Origin: CAVUQH01 sp963774445
GTDB taxonomy: Bacteria; Myxococcota_A; Polyangia; Haliangiales; Haliangiaceae
Direction: 5' to 3'
Length of the DNA stretch: 64,000 nucleotides
NCBI GenBank assembly: GCA_963774445.1
Contig: CAVZFC010000019.1
Span: forward strand, 1,488,001 to 1,552,000
The stretch's first letter is position 1, and every line of letters starts with the position of its first letter. A program made the position numbers and the translations under genes. Below, piece by piece: positions 42,572-54,460 of this stretch. The notes beneath the pieces were generated by a model. That model made no database searches, was not told the origin of the DNA, and saw only the letters and a program-made list of their open reading frames with translations.

Positions 42572-44488
42572 TCACGGTTGCGCACCCTCGCCTACACCCG
42601 CGCCGCGCGTGTGCTTCCACGCCTCGACGTCGCGCTGGCGGATGTCACCGGCGCGTCGTTGCAGCGCATCGATCGACTGTCGAAGCGCGCCCTCGCGTCG
42701 CGCTTGGTCGCGGGCGTCGGCGGCGAGCTGCGCCAGGTCGCCGGCCAGCGTCGCGATCGCCGCGCGCAGCGAGCCGCCGGGCGGGCGCCACGCACCCGAC
42801 GCCTCCACGAGCGCGCCACGCCGCGCGAACGACAGCGATGCGTCGCCCGCGTGTTCGCCCATTCGGGTCAGGTACGCGAGCCTACGTTTGGCCGCCTCGG
42901 CCTGGACTTCGGTCAACCGTGCGCGGGCCTGGTTGACGGCGTCGCGCGCGGCCGCCAGCTCCGACGAGACCGGCGCCGGTGAGCCATCCGAGAGCATCAA
43001 CAGCTTGGTCGGCGGCGGGGCGTCGGGAGCGAGCAGGAGCGGGAGCAGGGTTCCCCTCGCCGAGACCACGGCGGCGGGGCCGCGGCGGGGGGCCGGCGCT
43101 GCGGTGATCGCGTCGAGCGCCGACGGGTCGCTGGTCAGGGCCAGCAGTGGGCCGGCCTGGGCGACGGCCAGCGTTCCCTGGCCCGGCAGGTCGATCGTCG
43201 CGCGCCCGGGCGCCGGCCTCGACACCCGGCCGCGGAGCAGCGGCGCCGTCGCCACGCGGTCCACGAGGTCACGCCCGCGGACCGGGTTGCGCAGGCGGGC
43301 GGCGGCCAGCACGGCCGGTGGGGCACCGGGGCCGAGGGCCAGGCCGACGTCGCCGGTGAGATTGCCGGTCAGTGCACCGCGCAGGTCGAGGGCCAGCCGG
43401 TCGGCGTCGCCGGCCTCGGCCAGCTCGGCCAGGCTGGTGCCGCGCGCGGCCAGCAGTGCGTTGACGACCGTGGCGACCGCGGCCGGATCGGCGCGCAGAT
43501 CAAGCGCCAGGAAGGCGCCGGGGCGGGCGCGGGTGATCGGCGCCGCCGTCGGCGCGCCGGGGAGCAGGCGGTCGGGAAGCGAGCCGGGCGCGGGTGCGGT
43601 CGCCAGCTCGCCGCGCAGCCGATCGGGCGCGGTGTCGAGGCCGATCGCCAGCGTGCCGAGCGGCGCCACCAGGCGCGCGACCAGCTCGCGCGAGGCGCGG
43701 GCGCGGGCGCTGATCTGCGTGAGCAGCGCGACCTGCTGGCGAAGCGCCGCGGTGTCGGCGCCGCTGGCCTGGGCGCGCGCGAGGCGCCGCTGCAGGTCGT
43801 CGAGGGTGTGGATCACGGTCAGCTCGCGGTCGCCGGGCGCAAGCAGCTGGCGGGCGAGGCGGTCAACGTCCACGTAGATCGACACGTCGCCCGGGTGGGG
43901 CAGGGCATCCAGCGTGGCCGCGACCTGCGGGTCGGCGGCCAGCGAGTCGGCGCGGTCGATGCCGGCGACGCGCACGGCCGAGAGGTCGCGCACCGACTGC
44001 GGCCCGGGCGTGAGCACCAGCACCAGCTGGCGACCGCGGGCGACCACGGCGAGGTCGCCGCGCTTCGCCGGCAGGAAGACGCGGGCCGATGCCACCGACG
44101 ACTCGGCCAGCGGCACTCCGGTGGCGCGGGCGCGGGCCAGGACCCAGGCGATGGCGCGGGTGCGGTCGCGCAGCTCGGCGGTGACGGTCCAGACGCCGTG
44201 CTCGGCGTCGTCGAGCGCGACCACGATCGGGCGGTCGGTGGCGATGCCGCTGTCGGCCAGGGCTGCCGGCGAGAGGAACGGGGCGCCCAGCGCCGCGGTC
44301 ACCTGCGACCAGCCGAGGCCGGCGTCGGCTGCGGCCGGATCGTGAATGATGAACACCAGCGGCGCCGTGCCGCTGACCAGCGCCAGTGCGGGCGGAAGCG
44401 CCACCCGGGGCGTCGCCTTGGCGTGGCCCGGGCGCGGTGACGGACCGCACGCGAGGAGGAGCATCGCCGCGGTCGCCAGGGCGCGCAT
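42572..44488 (-). CDS. Large hypothetical lipoprotein
   Basis: 638 aa. MRALATAAMLLLAC gives a lipobox (Cys14). The rest is Ala/Leu-rich, mixed alpha/beta, with an internal helical coiled stretch near residues 225-270 and a long charged C-terminal coiled coil (about 520-610, RARLTEVQAEAAKRRLAYLTR). Segments such as VVALDDAEHGVWTVTAELRD and LTVIHTLDDLQRRLARAQ recall DUF3352-type lipoproteins, but I am not sure. TAAGAC lies six bases before the ATG. The COG2426 gene diverges 40 bases away. Confidence 0.7.
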   Translation of the reverse strand: MRALATAAMLLLACGPSPRPGHAKATPRVALPPALALVSGTAPLVFIIHDPAAADAGLGWSQVTAALGAPFLSPAALADSGIATDRPIVVALDDAEHGVWTVTAELRDRTRAIAWVLARARATGVPLAESSVASARVFLPAKRGDLAVVARGRQLVLVLTPGPQSVRDLSAVRVAGIDRADSLAADPQVAATLDALPHPGDVSIYVDVDRLARQLLAPGDRELTVIHTLDDLQRRLARAQASGADTAALRQQVALLTQISARARASRELVARLVAPLGTLAIGLDTAPDRLRGELATAPAPGSLPDRLLPGAPTAAPITRARPGAFLALDLRADPAAVATVVNALLAARGTSLAELAEAGDADRLALDLRGALTGNLTGDVGLALGPGAPPAVLAAARLRNPVRGRDLVDRVATAPLLRGRVSRPAPGRATIDLPGQGTLAVAQAGPLLALTSDPSALDAITAAPAPRRGPAAVVSARGTLLPLLLAPDAPPPTKLLMLSDGSPAPVSSELAAARDAVNQARARLTEVQAEAAKRRLAYLTRMGEHAGDASLSFARRGALVEASGAWRPPGGSLRAAIATLAGDLAQLAADARDQARREGALRQSIDALQRRAGDIRQRDVEAWKHTRGAGVGEGAQP

Positions 44489-44494
44489 CGACCG

Positions 44495-44500
44495 GTCTTA
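44495..44500 (-). promoter_or_regulatory. Putative -10 element (TAAGAC) before the 638-aa lipoprotein
   Basis: Six-base spacer CGGTCG to the ATG at 44488; no Shine-Dalgarno. Confidence 0.35.
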
Positions 44501-44528
44501 GCTCAGATGCGAGACGCGGGCAAAATCC

Positions 44529-45362
44529 ATGGCGTATGCCGGCAGCGCGGGGGTAGATTCCCCTGTCTTGGCCGCAGTACCTTCCCAGTCAGCGCCGCCG
44601 GCGTCGTCGCCGTCTCCGGCCGCCCCGGCGTTTCGCCGGAGCCGGCCCGAGCGGCCCGACCCGTACGACGCCAGCTGGCGCGAGCGGCTGCTGGTCCTGG
44701 GCACGGCGACCGGCATCGTCGTCGCCGCGCTGGTGCTGGGGCTGATCTTCGCCCACGACGCCACGGTCGAGCTGATGGGGCTGATCCCGCTGTCGATGTT
44801 CGCGGTCGGCAAGTTCCTGCCGCTGTGGGGCGTGACCGGCAAGAGCAACTTCGGTCCGTGGGAGCTGGGGCTGGTCATCGGCGTCATCGACACCTGCACG
44901 GTGCTGTTCATCGTCTACGCGCTCGAGGGGCTGTACCGTTTCGCCCGGCTCAAGCGTGCGCTGGAGAAGGTGCAGGCCAACGCCAGCCTGGTGTTGACGG
45001 CGTACCCGCGTATCAAGAAGGGCGCCGTCGTCGGCGTGGCGCTGTTCGTCTTGTTCCCGGTGGCCGGCACCGGCGCGATGATGGGGGCGTTCCTCGGCAT
45101 CCTGCTCGGGCTGCACCGCTACGTCACCATCGCTGCGGTCGCCGCCGGCGGCTTTCTCGGCGGCATGCTGATGGCGTTCCTCGCCGCCTTTTTTCGCGGC
45201 GCCATCATCGACATGGAGCAGGTACAGCACAATCCGCTGGTCAAGTGGTCGACCATCGCCGTCCTGGTGCTGCTCGGGCTGCTGGCGCTGCGCTGGCTGA
45301 CGCGCACCTACCGCCGCGCGCTGGAGACAGCTCAGCAGCAGGGCGCGGGGCCACAGTCCTGA
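44529..45362 (+). CDS. Small multidrug-export-like membrane protein (COG2426)
   Basis: 277 aa. About 55 residues of Pro/Ser/Ala-rich cytoplasmic tail lead into four or five hydrophobic helices. The block LFVLFPVAGTGAMMGAFLGILLGLHRYVTI is the diagnostic part of COG2426 proteins, once proposed as small multidrug exporters but without firm evidence. TM segments are near 62-80, 112-135, 165-200, 205-225 and 240-258. The gene ends 13 bases before the next lipoprotein. A late start at the start of the first helix is possible but the ATG shown fits codon usage. Confidence 0.78.
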   Translation: MAYAGSAGVDSPVLAAVPSQSAPPASSPSPAAPAFRRSRPERPDPYDASWRERLLVLGTATGIVVAALVLGLIFAHDATVELMGLIPLSMFAVGKFLPLWGVTGKSNFGPWELGLVIGVIDTCTVLFIVYALEGLYRFARLKRALEKVQANASLVLTAYPRIKKGAVVGVALFVLFPVAGTGAMMGAFLGILLGLHRYVTIAAVAAGGFLGGMLMAFLAAFFRGAIIDMEQVQHNPLVKWSTIAVLVLLGLLALRWLTRTYRRALETAQQQGAGPQS

Positions 45363-45368
45363 TATAGT
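45363..45368 (+). promoter_or_regulatory. Putative -10 element (TATAGT) before the 303-aa lipoprotein
   Basis: TATAGT with a seven-base spacer CGCCCGC to the ATG at 45376; the best -10 match in the window, and there is no Shine-Dalgarno. Confidence 0.6.
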
Positions 45369-45375
45369 CGCCCGC

Positions 45376-46287
45376 ATGGGATGGAAGCTCGCGTTGGTGG
45401 CGTGCTTCGCCGCGGCAGCGTGTGGCGACGGCGCGACTGGAGTAGATCCCGACACGGCGCCGCAGGCGACGGTTGACCGGTTCTCCGACGATGCCGGCAC
45501 GCTGCTCGTGCGCTCGGCGTCGCCGTCGCTGCCGGCGGCGGGGGTGCCGGTTGACTTCGATCAGCCGCCGTTCCAGACCCTGGGCTTGGGGCCGGCCGGT
45601 CAGAAGGTGCGCTACTACAACTTCGACGTGCAGTCGCGCGTGCCGATGGTCGCCTACGAGCTGGTCGACGAGGCGGGGGTGCCGATCGAGGGGCAGCTGC
45701 CGATCGTGAGCGCGATTCCCGGCGAGGACGGTTACAGCGACTTCTGGCGGGTACGGCGGGCGACCGTGCTCCCCGGCTACGTCGCCAACCAGTACACCAG
45801 CGTCGCCGAGCTGGCCGGCTTGCCGGTGGACGAAGATCTGCACCTGGTCAACCGCCCGGTGGTGCCGGGCGGGTCGACGGCGGTGGATCGCATCGGCGGT
45901 GGAGATTCGTCGCTGCAGCGGGCGTGGCGCGATGGCCAGGTCGTTTGGTTCTTCCGCTTCGCCGAGGCGACGATCGATCCGGTGGCGATCGGCGACTACC
46001 TGGGGCAGGTGCCGATCTCGTACATCTTCGTCACGTTCAACGTGAACCCCGGCGACCCGGGCGGTGGCTTGCCGTCCGGGTTCGAGACCGAGCCTGGTAC
46101 CGATCAAACCCACAACGCGCTGGCGACTATTCCCTCGGACGACGACTACTCGCCGCTGTGGATGGTCAGCGTCTACGACAACAGCTTCTTCGACAGCGTG
46201 ACCGATTACACGAGCGCGACGATGGCGACGGTGTTGGCGGCGCCGCCGGGTGGCGTCAACTGCCCGTACAAGTGGATCGAGCCGTAG
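45376..46287 (+). CDS. Hypothetical lipoprotein
   Basis: 303 aa. MGWKLALVACFAAAAC is a lipoprotein signal (Cys16). The mature protein is aromatic- and Asp-rich (YYNFDVQSRVPMVAYELVDE, EDGYSDFWRVRRATVLPGYVANQYTSVAEL, DDDYSPLWMVSVYDNSFF). The stretches with D-x-x-Y-S-x-x-W occur twice (about residues 117-122 and 257-262), which suggests an internal repeat. No named family. TATAGT lies seven bases before the ATG. Confidence 0.75.
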   Translation: MGWKLALVACFAAAACGDGATGVDPDTAPQATVDRFSDDAGTLLVRSASPSLPAAGVPVDFDQPPFQTLGLGPAGQKVRYYNFDVQSRVPMVAYELVDEAGVPIEGQLPIVSAIPGEDGYSDFWRVRRATVLPGYVANQYTSVAELAGLPVDEDLHLVNRPVVPGGSTAVDRIGGGDSSLQRAWRDGQVVWFFRFAEATIDPVAIGDYLGQVPISYIFVTFNVNPGDPGGGLPSGFETEPGTDQTHNALATIPSDDDYSPLWMVSVYDNSFFDSVTDYTSATMATVLAAPPGGVNCPYKWIEP

Positions 46288-46324
46288 GGCGGCGCGAGCG
46301 GTGGCGCGGGCTCCGCCTGCGCGC

Positions 46325-46330
46325 TAGCCT
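46325..46330 (+). promoter_or_regulatory. Putative -10 element (TAGCCT) before the M50B protease
   Basis: Six-base spacer TCAACC to the GTG at 46337; no Shine-Dalgarno. Confidence 0.4.
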
Positions 46331-46336
46331 TCAACC

Positions 46337-47068
46337 GTGAAAACGAGCAGCCTGGCCAAGCGGAACACCGTCTCTTCGTGGGCGGGCAAGGCGCTGCTGC
46401 TGTCGGTGGTGATCACTGCGGGCCTGTACGTGATCCCCAAGGGACAGTACATCGCCTACCCGCTGCTCCTCGTCTCGACGCTGGTGCACGAGCTGGGGCA
46501 CGGCGTGGCGGCGGTGCTGATGGGCGGCACCTTTCACAAGTTCGTCATGCACTGGGACGGCTCGGGGGTGGCGTTCCACAGCGGCGCCTACGGATCGGCC
46601 GCACGCGCGTTCATCTCGGCCGGTGGGTTGTGTGGCCCGGCCGTCGGAGCGGCGGTCTGCTTCCTGGGCGCGCGGCGCACCCGCACCTCGCGCTGGACGC
46701 TGGGGAGCTTCGGCGCACTCCTGGTGCTCGCCGAGATCTTGGTGGTGCGCAACGGCTTCGGCTTCGGCTTCGTCGCCGTCTTGGCCGCGGTGCTGCTGGT
46801 GCTGGCGATCTGGGCCTCGCCCGAGGTTGCGCAGTTCGGCCTGATCTTCTTCGGCGTGCAGCTGGCGCTGAGCGTCTTCAGCCGTGGTGACTACCTGTTC
46901 ACCGACTCGGCCGGCGTCATCGACGGCGCGAAGTTGCCGTCGGACACCAAGCAGATGGAAGTCGCCCTGGGCCTGCCCTACTGGTTCTGGGGCGGCCTCT
47001 GCGCCGCGTTCTCCATCGCCGTCCTCGCCCTCGGCCTCTGGTCCTTCCTCAGACGGGGACGCTCCTGA
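46337..47068 (+). CDS. M50B family membrane metalloprotease
   Basis: 243 aa. A hydrophobic N-terminal helix (ALLLSVVITAGLYVI) precedes LVSTLVHELGHGVAAVLMGG, the zinc motif HELGH at residues 51-55. Further helices run through AFISAGGLCGPAVGAAVCFLG, LLVLAEILVV and LAAVLLVLAIWA, and the M50B-type block GDYLFTDSAGVIDGAKLPSDTKQM follows. These intramembrane-type peptidases may act on membrane substrates; the target is unknown. The GTG at 46337 has TAGCCT six bases upstream. The stop is embedded in the convergent palindrome. Confidence 0.85.
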   Translation: MKTSSLAKRNTVSSWAGKALLLSVVITAGLYVIPKGQYIAYPLLLVSTLVHELGHGVAAVLMGGTFHKFVMHWDGSGVAFHSGAYGSAARAFISAGGLCGPAVGAAVCFLGARRTRTSRWTLGSFGALLVLAEILVVRNGFGFGFVAVLAAVLLVLAIWASPEVAQFGLIFFGVQLALSVFSRGDYLFTDSAGVIDGAKLPSDTKQMEVALGLPYWFWGGLCAAFSIAVLALGLWSFLRRGRS

Positions 47069-47090
47069 CTTAGAAACTTGCGATCGTCCC
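47055..47090. terminator. Palindrome over two convergent stop codons
   Basis: GGGACGCTC (47056-47064) and GATCGTCCC (47082-47090) can pair over nine bases with one mismatch, with a 17-base loop. The plus-strand gene stops at 47068 and the minus-strand gene stops at 47090, so the hairpin could end both transcripts. The first ten bases, GGGGACGCTC, are the same as the start of the 71-bp repeat at 27988 and 57943. Confidence 0.5.
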
Positions 47091-47911
47091 TAGATGAAGA
47101 AGTCGGGGAGGAGGGGGGCGGCGGGGTCGATTGCGTACGGATCGAAGTCGGTGACGCCTTCGGCGTTTAGGACCTCGTCGTCGATGAAGAAGTTGCCGGT
47201 GCAGTCGCGCGACGGGCGGGTGAAGATGGCGTGGGCGGCGTCGGCCATGATCTCGGGCTTGCGCGAGCCGCGGATCGCCTGGTCGCCGCCGAGCAGATTC
47301 TTGACCGCGGCGGTGGCGATGGTGGTGCGCGGCCACAAGGCGTTGACCGCGATCCCCTGCGGCTTCAGCTCCTCGGCCATGCCCAGCACGCACATGCTCA
47401 TGCCGAACTTGGCCATGGTGTAGGCCACGTGCGGCGCGAACCACTTGGCCTCCATGTTGAGGGGCGGCGAGTTCATCAGGATGTGCGGGTTGTCCGCCTT
47501 GGCCAGGTGAGGGATCGCCTTTTGCGAGCAGAGGAACGTGCCGCGCGTGTTGATCTGGTGCATCAGATCGTAGCGCTTCATCGGCGTCGCCACGGTGCCG
47601 GTCAGGTGAATGGCGCTGGCGTTGTTGATCAGGATGTCGATGCCGCCGAACGTCTCCACCGTCTTGTCGACGGCCGCCTGCACCTGCGCTTCTTCGCGCA
47701 CGTCACAGACGCACGGCAGCGCTTTGCCGCCCGCCTTTTCGATCTCTTCGGCGGCGGTGTAGATCGTGCCCGGCAGCCGCGGATGCGGTTCGGCAGTCTT
47801 GGCCATGATGGCGATGTTGGCGCCGTCGCGCGCGGCGCGCAGCGCCATCGCCAGGCCGATGCCCCGGCTAGCCCCGGAGATAAGAATCGTCTTTCCCTGC
47901 AGCGTGGCCAT
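47090..47911 (-). CDS. HSDL2-like short-chain dehydrogenase
   Basis: 273 aa. SDR cofactor motif ISGASRGIG near residues 10-18, NNAS (INNASAIHLTGT), catalytic Ser in MNSPPLN and YTMAKFGMSM. This NSPPLN/YTMAKFGMS block and DCTGNFFIDDEVL are typical of the HSDL2 (hydroxysteroid dehydrogenase-like) group. There is no C-terminal SCP2 sterol-carrier domain as in the animal protein. It probably reduces or oxidises a lipid or carbonyl with NAD(P)(H). ATG 47911 is preferred over one five codons upstream; TACAAG lies before it. Confidence 0.88.
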   Translation of the reverse strand: MATLQGKTILISGASRGIGLAMALRAARDGANIAIMAKTAEPHPRLPGTIYTAAEEIEKAGGKALPCVCDVREEAQVQAAVDKTVETFGGIDILINNASAIHLTGTVATPMKRYDLMHQINTRGTFLCSQKAIPHLAKADNPHILMNSPPLNMEAKWFAPHVAYTMAKFGMSMCVLGMAEELKPQGIAVNALWPRTTIATAAVKNLLGGDQAIRGSRKPEIMADAAHAIFTRPSRDCTGNFFIDDEVLNAEGVTDFDPYAIDPAAPLLPDFFI

Positions 47912-47944
47912 GCGCTCTTGTAACACGCCCGGCGCGCTCCCGGG

Positions 47945-50058
<2,114 letters not shown>

Positions 50059-50062
<4 letters not shown>

Positions 50063-51153
50063 TCCTTCTTCCCCCGGCCTCCGAAGATCCGCCCGAGGAG
50101 GCCGCGCTCTTTCTTGTCACCGCCGCCGGCGACCGAGGCCTCGGCGCCATCGATCACGCCGACCGCCGCGCGGACGAAGTCGAGCGCGAGCCGGGCCGCG
50201 GCCTCACCCTGGGCCTGAGATCGCTTGCTCGCGAACGGCGCCAGCGGCCGAGCGAGGTCGGCGAACGCGCCCGGATCCGGCGCCTCGGCGCCGTCACGAC
50301 AGCGCTCGAGCGCGGCGATCAGCGCCTCCGCCAGCCGCTCTACCGCGCCGGCAATGCTACCGTCGAGCTCGGCCTTGCGCGCGTCGGCGGTGCCCGCGCG
50401 TTTCTCGTCGAGCCTGGCGATCTCGGCGGCGATCTTGCCCAGCGCCAGCAGGTCGTCCCACAGTCGATCGATGCCGGTCACGACCGGGTGCTCGGTCGGA
50501 TCGAACGGCAGCTCCGGCCGTTTGCGCTTCTTGATCAACAGCGACAGGTCCAGACAGATCGCGCCGAGCTCACTCAGCGCCGCGCGGTCGGCGCCCAGCT
50601 GTTTGACCTTGCGCCGCCGGCGGCCGCCGCGGTGGGCCTCGACCTTGATGCGCGTCTTGATCGCCGCGCGCACCTCGGCGATCTCTTCCTGCAGACGGCC
50701 GTACTTCTGCTCGAGGATCGGCCGCAGGTCGGAGCGCCGCGCGGCCGACAGCTTGGGCGACAGCTCCGCCAGCGCGCGGTTGAGGAACCCCATGCGCACG
50801 ATGCCGCTGGCGTAGATGCCGTACTCGTCCACGCTGTTGGCCGCCTGGAACAGCAGCTGCAGCGCCTTCTGGTCGGCCAGCGGCAGATCGTGGGGAATGT
50901 CTTCCATGCCCGAGCGCAGCACGTGCTCGATGTTGGCGTACAGGGCTTCGAACTCGCCGAGCGCCCGCCCCTGGTCGTGGTGCTCTTCTTCTTCTTGCCC
51001 GGCGCCGGCGGTCTCCTCGTCCTCTTCCTGAGCGTGCCGATCCTGGCCTTCGTCCTCGCCGGTCTCCTCGGCCTTCTTGGCCGTGGGCGCGTGTTGCTTC
51101 CGCTCGAGCTCCTCGTCCGGGCGCTCGGGCTTCTTGTGTTGAGACTCCACCAC
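50059..51153 (-). CDS. Acidic/coiled hypothetical protein with amphipathic C-terminus
   Basis: 364 aa. Residues 1-65 are highly charged and disorder-like (KKPERPDEELERKQHAPTAK, then runs of E and D). The rest is mainly helical (QKALQLLFQAANSVDEYGIYASGIVRMG, KYGRLQEEIAEVRAAIKTRIKVEA). The extreme C-terminus ERGLLGRIFGGRGKKE is a basic amphipathic stretch like that of the 29735-30601 protein and could bind membrane or a partner. No known family. It lies between the HiPIP-like gene (17-base gap) and the AAA+ gene (four-base overlap), so the three form an operon. Confidence 0.75.
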
Positions 51154-51170
51154 CTACCCGTCGCGGCCGA

Positions 51171-51416
51171 TCAGTCTTCGATCGTTTCCCACCACTGGCA
51201 CCACCAGGTCGCGCCGACCAGGATGCGCAGCTTGGGGTGCCAGCAGTACGACAGCTTCTCGTCCGGGTTCAGGTAGTAGAGGCAGTTGTCGCACTGCTCG
51301 TCCCCGTATGGGACCCCTTTGAGCACGGAGTCCTCGGCCAAGTGGCGCAGCTCGAGGGCCTTCTTCTCGTCGATCTCTTTCGGTTCCGGCTTGGGCAGCA
51401 GATCGTCGTCAGCCAT
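51171..51416 (-). CDS. HiPIP-like small iron-sulfur protein without signal peptide
   Basis: 81 aa. The four Cys are Cys42-x2-Cys45-x12-Cys58-x14-Cys73 in QCDNCLYYLNPDEK...YCWHPKLRILVGATWWCQWW. The C-x2-C pair, the later C-x-x-P and the closing C-x-W follow the high-potential iron-sulfur protein pattern, which binds one [4Fe-4S] cluster for electron transfer. Known HiPIPs are usually exported by Tat; here the N-terminus (MADDDLLPKPEPKEIDEKKA) is acidic and has no signal, so the protein should stay in the cytoplasm. It heads the operon with the acidic and AAA+ proteins. TAGAAT lies six bases before the ATG. Confidence 0.72.
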   Translation of the reverse strand: MADDDLLPKPEPKEIDEKKALELRHLAEDSVLKGVPYGDEQCDNCLYYLNPDEKLSYCWHPKLRILVGATWWCQWWETIED

Positions 51417-51422
51417 CGCCGC

Positions 51423-51428
51423 ATTCTA
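51423..51428 (-). promoter_or_regulatory. Putative -10 element (TAGAAT) before the HiPIP-like operon
   Basis: TAGAAT with spacer GCGGCG (6 bases) to the ATG at 51416; no Shine-Dalgarno. Confidence 0.55.
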
Positions 51429-51440
51429 CTCGACCGGCGG

Positions 51441-52469
51441 CTATTTGACAGCGCGCCGGGCGAACCAGCGCACCGTCTCGACCAGGCCAGGGCCGACCTG
51501 GTGGGTGGGCTCGTAGCCCACCGCCTCGCCGAGCGCCGAGACGTCGGCCTGCGAGTGCAGGACGTCGCCGGCGCGCGGCGGCCGCATCGCCGGCTCGGCG
51601 CCGGCCACCTGCGGGTGGGTGGCAGCCAGCTCGTCGCGGATGACGCGGAACAGCTCGCGCAGGTCGGTGCGACCACCGCAGCCGACGTTGTAGACCGCGT
51701 TGGTCGCCGGCGGGTCGGCCAGCGCCGACAGGATGTTCGCCTGCACCGCGTTGTCGACGTAGCAGAAGTCGCGGCTGTTGGTGCCGTCGCCGAAGATCTC
51801 GCACGCCTGGCCGGCGATGAGCCGTCCGATCCAGCGCGGGATGACCGCGGCGTACGGGCCCTCGGGATCCTGGCGGCGGCCGAAGACGTTGAAGTAGCGC
51901 AGGCCGATGAGCTCCAGCCCATAGCTGTCCTGGATGACCCCGGCGTAGAGCTCGTCGACGTACTTGGTGACCGCGTACGGCGACAGCTGGCGGCCGATGC
52001 GATCCTCGATCTTGGGCAGGCCGGGGTGGTCGCCGTAGACCGAGCTCGAGCTGGCGTAGACCGCGCGGGAGACGCCTGCGTCGCGGGCCGCGATCATCAC
52101 ATTGAGGAAGCCGTTGACGTTGGCGCGGTGCGACGCCAGCGGATCGGCGATGGAGCGCGGCACCGAGCCGAGCGCCGCCTGGTGCAGCGCCAGATCGACC
52201 CCTTCACAGGCGAGCTTGCAACTGTCGAGGTCGCAGATGTCGCCCTCGATGAAGCGGAAGCGTGCGGCGGCGCCGTCGCCGGCAGTCGCCAGCACGTCGT
52301 CGAGGTTGTGCCGGTGGCCGGTGGCGAAATTGTCCAGGCCCACCACTTCCTGGCCCAGCCCCAGGAGCTCTTCGAGCAGGGCCGATCCGATGAATCCGGC
52401 GACCCCGGTGACCAGCCAGCGCCGCGGCTGGGCGCGCAGCGCGGCGCGCACCTGGTCGTAGCGTGACAC
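51441..52469 (-). CDS. UDP-sugar C4-epimerase (WbpP/TviC-like)
   Basis: 342 aa. An extended SDR: NAD motif WLVTGVAGFIGSALLEEL near residues 18-35, VVGLDNFATGHRHNL, catalytic YASSSSVYGDH with YAVTKYVDELY (Tyr/Lys). The late segments (GLRYFNVFGRRQDPEGPYAAVIPRW) match UDP-N-acetylglucosamine/glucose C4-epimerases of the WbpP group. It would make a galacto-configured UDP-sugar for surface polysaccharide. The GTG start directly abuts the stop of the dehydrogenase gene, so they are one transcript. Confidence 0.9.
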   Translation of the reverse strand: MSRYDQVRAALRAQPRRWLVTGVAGFIGSALLEELLGLGQEVVGLDNFATGHRHNLDDVLATAGDGAAARFRFIEGDICDLDSCKLACEGVDLALHQAALGSVPRSIADPLASHRANVNGFLNVMIAARDAGVSRAVYASSSSVYGDHPGLPKIEDRIGRQLSPYAVTKYVDELYAGVIQDSYGLELIGLRYFNVFGRRQDPEGPYAAVIPRWIGRLIAGQACEIFGDGTNSRDFCYVDNAVQANILSALADPPATNAVYNVGCGGRTDLRELFRVIRDELAATHPQVAGAEPAMRPPRAGDVLHSQADVSALGEAVGYEPTHQVGPGLVETVRWFARRAVK

Positions 52470-53766
<1,297 letters not shown>

Positions 53767-53832
53767 GGAGGAGCAGGAAACCACAGCCCCTCCGGCCGGG
53801 CAAGAGTGTCTGCGCCGGTCGCGTGGCTCTGC

Positions 53833-53838
53833 TATCTT
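53833..53838 (+). promoter_or_regulatory. Putative -10 element (TATCTT) before the GNAT-like gene
   Basis: Seven-base spacer CTTGCCC to the GTG at 53846; no Shine-Dalgarno. Confidence 0.5.
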
Positions 53839-53845
53839 CTTGCCC

Positions 53846-54460
53846 GTGCTGGTCTTTGCCCGCGAACTGTTCGTCTGTGTTTGCCCCACGGCGGTCCCTC
53901 GCGAGAATCCGGAGGCGGGCGAGTTGGCCTCTCGGGTCCGTTTCCTCCAGGGGACCGAGGCCGACCTGGGACGGGTCGATCCGGAGCACCACGATGAGGA
54001 AGCGGTGGCGGACCTGCGCGCGCGGCTGGACCGAGGCGAACACTGGTTGATCGGCGAGATCGACGACCGGATCGTCACGTATACCTGGCTCAAGCGGGAC
54101 GACCGCGCGGTTTACCCGTCGCTGCCCGGCTGCGAGGTTCATCTGCGCGACGACACCGGGTACGGCTACGACGCCTGGACCCCGCCGGAGCTGCGCGGCC
54201 AGGGGCTGCGCCGCGTCGCCTTCCTCGAGGAGCTGCACGTCCTGCGCGAGTGGGGACTCGAATGGGAGGCCAGCTTCTTCGTCAAGCACCAGCTCGAGGG
54301 TGCCCAGCGCTCGCTGGGCTCGGTGGGGATCGACGTGATTCCGCTCTACCGGGTTCAGCTGATGCGCGATCGCTCGCTGGTGGCCGAGCGGCTGCGCGAC
54401 GACGATCTCGCCGGCGCGGCGGTTCCCACCTTCTACGACGCGCCGGGCGACCATGCGTAA
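53846..54460 (+). CDS. GNAT-like acetyltransferase of the polysaccharide locus
   Basis: 204 aa. The pattern HWLIGEIDDRIVTYTWLKRDD, then TGYGYDAWTPPELRGQGLRRVAFLEEL, has the G-x-G (RGQGLR) loop of GNAT/FemAB-like acyltransferases, followed by QRSLGSVGIDVI. It probably acetylates a sugar or amine, consistent with the nearby nucleotide-sugar genes, but the substrate is unknown. It starts GTG at 53846, 79 bases from the divergent UDP-sugar dehydrogenase. The next gene starts inside its last eight bases. Confidence 0.7.
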   Translation: MLVFARELFVCVCPTAVPRENPEAGELASRVRFLQGTEADLGRVDPEHHDEEAVADLRARLDRGEHWLIGEIDDRIVTYTWLKRDDRAVYPSLPGCEVHLRDDTGYGYDAWTPPELRGQGLRRVAFLEELHVLREWGLEWEASFFVKHQLEGAQRSLGSVGIDVIPLYRVQLMRDRSLVAERLRDDDLAGAAVPTFYDAPGDHA

